Position numbers and translations under genes: made by a program. Below are positions 59,901 to 64,000 of a stretch of 64,000 nucleotides of DNA, in pieces. Under the pieces are notes generated by a model that saw nothing but the letters and a program-made list of their open reading frames with translations, was not told where the DNA came from and did not search any database. Numbering within the stretch: position 1 is the first letter of the stretch; every line of letters begins with the position of its first letter. The DNA comes from Anaspis maculata (taxonomy: Eukaryota > Arthropoda > Insecta > Coleoptera > Scraptiidae), in assembly GCA_949128115.1 (NCBI GenBank), contig OX421962.1, positions 42,555,745 through 42,619,744 of the forward strand, written 5' to 3'.

Positions 59901-60161
59901 CAAGGTCGCATCGGAGGATTCATCGGGAGCGAGCTCGTCGCGTTTTTCGCGTTTGTTGTCGGAAACGACGGCGAATGGATTTTTTCGCTTTTTGGCCGAA
60001 GCGATCTCTTCTAACGCCACACTCCTGTCGGAAGTGCTTGCAGGAGCCGATACAGTGCCGGTTATTCTCGATTGCAGGGCTTTCTTTTTTCTTTTCGCGG
60101 TGTACAGTTTCATGACCTCTGAAGGGTGATGCCATTTTTGTTTTTTCGGACTTTCTGGCAT
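47932..60161 (-). CDS. hd: DONSON / humpty dumpty, replication fork and CMG helicase assembly factor
   Basis: DONSON promotes origin firing and fork stability in the nucleus. Two coding exons: 60161-59094 (356 codons, donor CAA/GTAAGCG) and 48486-47932 (acceptor TTTTTCAG, phase 0), giving 540 residues (human 566). Exon 1 starts MPESPKKQKWHHPSE and shows KKRKNPFAVV (the conserved NPFA), PIDWMLKSKMRLWSIQQFPW, CLYWQQPSFPWLSLFPR, CPYFYMCANTFTVLFRAAG and TPTTRGFRQMLRQEEIDF, then the acidic DDEWLESMGI. Exon 2 has LVEGVEVHSLYNFLINCKS, GPLAGIPPTLLAPVAFNGAT, SLQLSGPILPSTIHNL and ends NKTYSWT. These blocks align along the whole family. The 10.6 kb intron contains at least six foldback or transposon units. 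The start was chosen at 60161 because it is the first Met and matches the family's short basic N-terminus. Confidence 0.95.
48536..49978. repeat. 1.44 kb foldback element in the DONSON intron, CCAGGAATTTTAGC ends
   Basis: Arms of about 450 bp run 48536-48987 and 49537-49978 in mirror (AAAGCGAGCCGGATTTTTGT, CTTCGGCCGTTGTGGCCTCG, CACTCCTTCTTCGTCAAAAC). The loop contains a second, TA-flanked foldback. Confidence 0.8.
48989..49535. repeat. 547 bp foldback nested at the centre of another foldback
   Basis: TA-CAGGGTGAAATAAAAATAAA at the left and the inverse at the right, with TA on both sides. The arms share GTACCTCAAGAACCAAAATA in mirror. The flanks ATGCCGCCGGCAT on both sides are the host palindrome's centre. 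Confidence 0.8.
49980..51039. other. DONSON intron stretch
   Basis: A lone TA-CAGGGTGAAACAG end at 50101, and at 50620-50695 a short GTATTCC-rich stretch resembling the minisatellite at 58330. No gene. Confidence 0.4.
51040..51540 (+). repeat. 5S-rRNA-like retroposon (SINE3-type or LINE 5' region) fragment
   Basis: AGCAACGCTCAGCGCGGTCA then TTGGATGGGTGACCGCC (51095-51111) matches the 3' half of 5S rRNA including its box C promoter element. It is followed by about 400 bp of GC-richer sequence ending in a module (CATCAAACATCCACGCACCA, GGCCTACGTGCCAGG) shared with 45848-45985. The 5S match stops after GACCGCC, so it is not a 5S gene. Confidence 0.6.
51859..52797. repeat. Foldback element related to the one at 3676, CAGGGTGTTGAAGTTGC start
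   Basis: The left end is TA-CAGGGTGTTGAAGTTGC. Arms in mirror: GAACCGTTGAACCGATTTT versus the CTGTCGAACGGTTCAG stretch, GTCGAACAATAAT, and GGGCGAAGATAACAAGGGG versus CCCCAGTTATCTTTGTCCC. The right terminus is truncated. Confidence 0.65.
52921..53784. repeat. 864 bp foldback with the same small ORF in each arm
   Basis: CTAGGAGGATAGAATA at the left and its inverse at the right; arms of about 390 bp. Each arm has a frame starting MECDCCAVLCF and running through GFLAVILPK and PTGSVFEDVLK to IEMDVIL (plus strand from 53106, minus strand from 53621). I do not recognise the peptide. Confidence 0.7.
54155..57465. repeat. Large foldback (about 2.2 kb without insert) with hAT element in its right arm
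   Basis: Outer mirror pairs: TCCCCGAAAATCCCAGTTGA versus GGGATTTTCGGGGATTTTGA; TTGCGGCGCTGTCAAAGTAT versus its inverse; TGAAATTTGGTATGAGTGGT versus ACCACTCATACCAAATTTCA. Inner pairs converge near 55250 (GCTCCAGAAGAAATAAGCCA versus TGGCTGGTTTCATCTCTGGA). Confidence 0.75.
55883..56999. mobile_element. Non-autonomous hAT-like element, 1117 bp, with 8 bp target duplication
   Basis: Ends TAGGGTTG and CAACCCTA, subterminal GGTCAATTGACCG and GGTCAAAATC repeats in inverse orientation at both ends, flanked by GCGAGACG at 55875-55882 and 57000-57007. An 8 bp duplication with short A/G-rich ends is the hAT hallmark. An internal frame 56270-56473 (acidic, EDEIDDSDD) is too short to be a transposase. An inner palindrome sits at 56156-56284. 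Confidence 0.85.
57467..58223. repeat. 757 bp foldback, CAGGTGTCCCGAAAATACAC ends
   Basis: TA-CAGGTGTCCCGAAAATA(C) at the left and its inverse at the right, TA on each side. Arms of about 145 bp include GGGCAGCTTCCTCT, GGGAGCTACAGGCCCC and GGGACCCTGAAGATGGT in mirror. Confidence 0.8.
58330..58515. repeat. Minisatellite, TATTCC(C/T)(A/G)AGTATTTCC-like unit
   Basis: About 18-20 bp imperfect units (GAGTATTCCCGAATATTCCT, CAGGTATTCCCAAGTATTTC), about nine copies. Confidence 0.7.
58754..58896. repeat. 145 bp repeat bounded by CACCTGTA-type motifs (copy 2)
   Basis: Second copy of 28142-28287, same orientation, near the splice donor side of the DONSON intron. Confidence 0.7.
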
Positions 60162-60566
60162 TACTTTAATTCAGGATTAACTTTTTTTTTCAAAATCCCT
60201 TGTAAATGTAAAATAACTGTTGTGTTCTATATATATATAACTGTCACTCACTTGGCGCTTCTGTCACACAGCCAGCTGATCAAGCAGATCCGTGTCAAGC
60301 AGTCACACATAACCAATCACAATGGCGCGGAAGTGGCGCTTCCACACGAACGTGATCCGCACTCCGCAGCGTGGCCAACTATCCGAAATTACCCGCCAAA
60401 TCAAGGCTGAACCTTATCTATGGGCTGAATAGTCCGGCTGTTAAGAGGAACCACCTTCACCTTGCATTTTAGAGACAAGCGACGAAATTTGGCACACTTT
60501 TTCATTAGACCCTACTCTTCGATTTAAGAAATGTTGCCACCATCTGCGGTCGTGCAGACACTTTAT
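60162..60566. promoter_or_regulatory. Upstream region of DONSON
   Basis: 400 bp upstream of the DONSON start with an ATATATATATAA run at about 60229 and ACCAATCACAATGGCGC (a CCAAT-type box read on plus) at about 60310. The region is free of the repeat families seen elsewhere, so it probably contains the promoter; the exact start is not visible. Confidence 0.4.
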
Positions 60567-62246
60567 ACAGGGTTCAGTAGAAAAAATTTGTTGAAAAATC
60601 GTAAATCGTGAACCATAACCGATGGACGTATGTAAAGCAGGATATTGATGACTGATTTTATGCCCATGAAGATGCTGCAAACAGTTTTGAAATATCTTGA
60701 GGCGTTTCCGAAATACTTTGGAAGAAGTGAAATTTCTTCAACTTTTTTCTTTTTTCAATAAATCAGTTGTTTTTGGAGATATTGAGCTGCAACTTGATAT
60801 TTCGGCAAACAAATATGTTTTTAATGAAACGCGATGTGGAGCCATCGACAAAGCCTGCTAGATTCGAATTTAAGATCTTCAACTTTTTTTCCATCGTGAG
60901 CGCCATCTCCAAATTTCTCTTCGTGAAATTGTTGAAAAAACAACAGGTAACGACTTTATTGGACACACACGATGTTTCATCATGAAAAACCAGGTACTCA
61001 ATTGTGGCAATGACCTCTTCGCCCAAGAAACGTTATCAAGTTCGTTTTTTCTGTTTTTTCTCAACTTACGTGACAATCATGACCAAATGAAACTTTGGAT
61101 CAATTGAATGTTTGCGATTTTCCAATCATCATTGTTTTGCAACGTCCGTCATCAAATTTCATCATCATCCGTCAAGTGGTGTTCTTTTGGCAAACAGTTG
61201 AACAAAAAGTGTGCTTAAATATTTGCTCGAATATTTGTGAAAACGGCAAAAAATGCAGGGTCACCTTCTGCCCTCAAACCCGATTAAAGAAAATATGTAC
61301 CCAAAAGTGCTACCAACTGATACTGAAATGATTCGGAGGAATGTGCTCGTGCTCCGTAATTTAAAGCCAAGCTCAAACTGATTGTTCCATTTTAGTTCGC
61401 AGGAGGGACGTGGAAAGTGTTGCTACAGCTTATATTTGAAGCATTTCTGGCAATATTCAACAAAAAACGTTTCAAATATCAAGCTGTAGCAACACTTTCG
61501 ACGTCCCTCCTGCCGAAGTAGGATGGGAAAATCCATTTCGGTTAAACTTGAAACTACAGCAGACATTCCTCCGAACTCTTTCAGTATCAATTAGTAGCAT
61601 TTTTGGTGACAAGATTTTCTTCAATCAGGTTTGAGGGTAGAAGGTGACCCTGCATTTTTTGCCCTTTTCACAAATATTTAAGCACACTTTTTGTTCAACT
61701 GTTTACCAAAAAAACACCACTTGGCTGATGACGATGAAATTCAGTGACTGACTGATGATGACTCAAAATAATGTGGATTATAATGTCGTCAACATCTGAT
61801 CGATCCAAAGTTCCATTTGGTGATGGTTATTACCTAAGTTGAGGGAAATCAAGAAAAACTAAGTTGATAACGTTTCTTGGCCGAAGAGGTCATTGCTGCA
61901 ATTCAGGACCTGGTTTTTCATAATAAAATAAACGCGTGTGTCCAATTAAGTCGTTACCTGTTGTTTTTTCAACAATTTCACGAAGGGCCATTTCAAGATG
62001 GCGCTCACGATGGAAAAAAAATTAAAGATCTTAGTTTCGAATCTAGCAGGCTTTGTCGATGGCTCCACATTGCGTTTCATTTAAAACATATTTGTTTGCC
62101 GGAATATCAAGTTGCAGCTCAATATCTCCAAAAACAACTGATTTATTAAAAAAAGAAAAAGTTCAAGAAATTTCACTTCTTCCAACGTATTTCGGAAACG
62201 CCTCAAGATATTTCAAAACTGTTTGCAGCATCTTCATGGGCATGGC
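60567..62246. repeat. 1.68 kb foldback, CAGGGTTCAGTAG start, right end truncated
   Basis: A near-continuous palindrome from 60661 (GCCCATGAAGATGCTGCAAA) to 62246 with its centre near 61455 (GAGGGACGTGGAAAGTGTTG versus CAACACTTTCGACGTCCCTC). The outer 95 bp, with TA-CAGGGTTCAGTAG, exists only on the left. Confidence 0.75.
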
Positions 62247-62284
62247 GAGGGGGTAACCACTAGGACGTTAGGCGTCCCACACAT

Positions 62285-62495
62285 GCAATATTGCACAAAT
62301 ATTGCATGTATTGCATGAATATTGCATGTATTGCATAAATATTGCATGTATTGCATGAATATTGCATGTATTGCATCAATATTGCATGTATTGCAAAGAT
62401 ATTGCATAACTATTGCATATATTGCATCCATATTGCATAGATATTGCATAAATATTGCATGTATTGCATGCATATTGCATACATTTTGCATTACC
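62285..62495. repeat. Minisatellite, ATATTGCATGTATTGCATGA unit
   Basis: About nine imperfect units of about 24 bp built from TATTGCAT. The frames through it (Met/His/Ala/Ile-rich) are by-products. Confidence 0.85.
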
Positions 62496-62499
62496 AATT

Positions 62500-64000
62500 G
62501 CCATCAAAATAACACGGTAACCGGCACTTAAATACCTGTAGGTACATGTAGGTAGGTAAGTACCTGCAGGGGGGGTAACCTACAAACAGCCTACAGTTCA
62601 TATTTCCCATACCTTCAACACTAATTTGACGAAGATAGGTAAATCTCGAGGTAAATATAGAAGGGAAGCAATTATACAACAATTGAACAATGATAAAAAA
62701 AACTGCAAAGAATAATAACAGGCGAGATAACAGGTAGATAACTGGTATTAGTCGATGAGCCAGGAGCCAAAAATCACGATTTTCACCCCGGGGACTTGAC
62801 GCGTCATACCTTTTTGGATTTCCCACAACACCAGCATGAAAATAAGCCATGATACGTTTTTGTATCGAGTAGCTTAAGGCCGCCATCTTGAAAAAACCGC
62901 GCTAAATATGTAGTTCTTGTGGTTTGTATTTTTTTTTATCAACGGTACCTTCAATTAGAAAAATGAAACTAAATAAAATTAAACAACAAAATTTACTATA
63001 AATATCGTTTAGCACCGTTTCTCGACAGGTCTTGTTACTCCAAATATGACAGTTCATAGTTAAGCTGTGGCAAATTTCTTTATCTAACATTTTCGAGTAC
63101 ACCCGATGATATTTATACAAACCGAACTTCACGTCATTGTTTTTCTAGCGTACTTTACTAGAAATGCTGCTCTTAGCGACATTTTGATGTCCGTCTGTCC
63201 ATCGGTCCAACTGTCTGTCTTATGAATTAATTGCCTCTGAACGAGAAGACCTAGCGAAAATCGACTTCTTGTGTGTAACATGTAGTCACCGGAGAATGGT
63301 AATTAGAAAAAAAAATCTCAAACCGTCGCCATCTTGATCCGCAATGTCAAATTTTCTTAAAAGTGATCTGATTTTCATGAAACTTGGAATACATTCATGT
63401 TTTATATGTTAAAGAATGATTTCAATGTGTTCTTTTTGATCCGCTGCCATTTTGTAGTTTTTTGATCCGCCATGTTGAAATTGGTTAAAGTGGTCCGATT
63501 TTGATGAAAACTGGAACCTAGTCGTGTCTTGTGTATGCACTGATACTGATGGTTTTTATGTTAGTTCCACGATTTGCGCCATATTGACGTGTCACATGGA
63601 AATTAATTTGTTAAACGTTGTGCGTTAACAAAGAAAAATTTTGTACTCATCATCCTTAAACCCTCAAAATTCGCCGAACTATAATTTTATCCAATTAGAC
63701 AAAAATACAAATGAATGGAAATTAATCTCCAGCTGTCCGTGGAGGATACCATTTATCACTTAAGTACGAGATACAGCGACAAAATGTCATCGCATCCGAA
63801 CACGCTTGCCAACCAACTCTTGACCAAAGTGACGTTGTACAAAGACTGAATCGTCTTCAGCCAATCGACCTGGTTGATGGACTCAGATAACGAAGAATCA
63901 CCCAAGTGTCAACAGTCGCATTGTACATTCTTTCATCTTAATATGATTTCAATATGTATTGTACTCGGTATTGTATGTCATTTTGTTATGAAATAATATT
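62500..64000. other. Repeat-derived intergenic DNA, right edge
   Basis: 62780-62850 repeats 43028-43100 (TCATACCTTTTTGG). 63160-63560 has GTCCGTCTGTCCATCGGTCC and repeated ATCCGCCAT..GATTTT(C/G)ATGAAA phrases typical of degenerate insect transposon DNA. No gene recognised. Confidence 0.45.

Noticed and set aside
62285..62495. Regularly spaced repeats resembling a CRISPR array
   Set aside because: Eukaryotic context, and spacers are themselves variants of the repeat; it is a minisatellite.

Overview
This is a gene-sparse, repeat-dense stretch of an insect nuclear genome. The genes have introns with GT/AG junctions, and all seven coding loci I could place are conserved animal housekeeping genes. 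The strongest taxonomic clue is a minus-strand gene whose first two coding exons are the N-terminus of translation factor eIF2-gamma. They splice in matching phase to a Su(var)3-9 histone H3K9 methyltransferase exon (chromodomain, then pre-SET cysteines). This eIF2-gamma/Su(var)3-9 joining is known from insects. I cannot name the order or species.

Layout. 1-20.7 kb (minus): the eIF2-gamma/Su(var)3-9 gene. Its coding exons are at 20638-20709, 19717-19891 and 1-862 (running off the left edge), separated by an 18.9 kb intron full of foldback elements and MITEs. 20.97-24.18 kb (minus): a five-exon VRK/ballchen (NHK-1) histone kinase. 24.4-30.4 kb: a roughly 6 kb palindromic element whose two arms each carry about 296 bp tandem repeats. 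32.6-33.5 kb (minus): ATP synthase OSCP, head-to-head with Cullin-5 (plus, six coding exons, 34.0-45.1 kb). 47.0-47.8 kb (plus): proteasome assembly chaperone PSMG1, tail-to-tail with DONSON/humpty dumpty (minus, 47.9-60.2 kb, two coding exons around a 10.6 kb intron). 60.2-64 kb: no gene recognised; foldback, minisatellite and low-copy repeat sequence.

The genes are unrelated in pathway (translation/heterochromatin, chromatin kinase, mitochondrial ATP synthesis, ubiquitin ligase scaffold, proteasome assembly, replication). They do not form a functional cluster.

The most distinctive feature is the transposable-element landscape. Long palindromic foldback elements with TA target sites are common. 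Many begin CAGGGTG or CAGGTGTC but have unrelated interiors, and they are repeatedly nested inside one another. In at least two cases (a hAT-like element at 55883-56999 and an element at 36595-37221) the opposite arm of the host palindrome preserves the uninterrupted target, so the insertion can be read directly. No RNA genes, CRISPR arrays or viral genes were recognised. Exon boundaries come from reading splice sites and phase; repeat boundaries are by eye and good to about 20 bases unless a target-site duplication is given.
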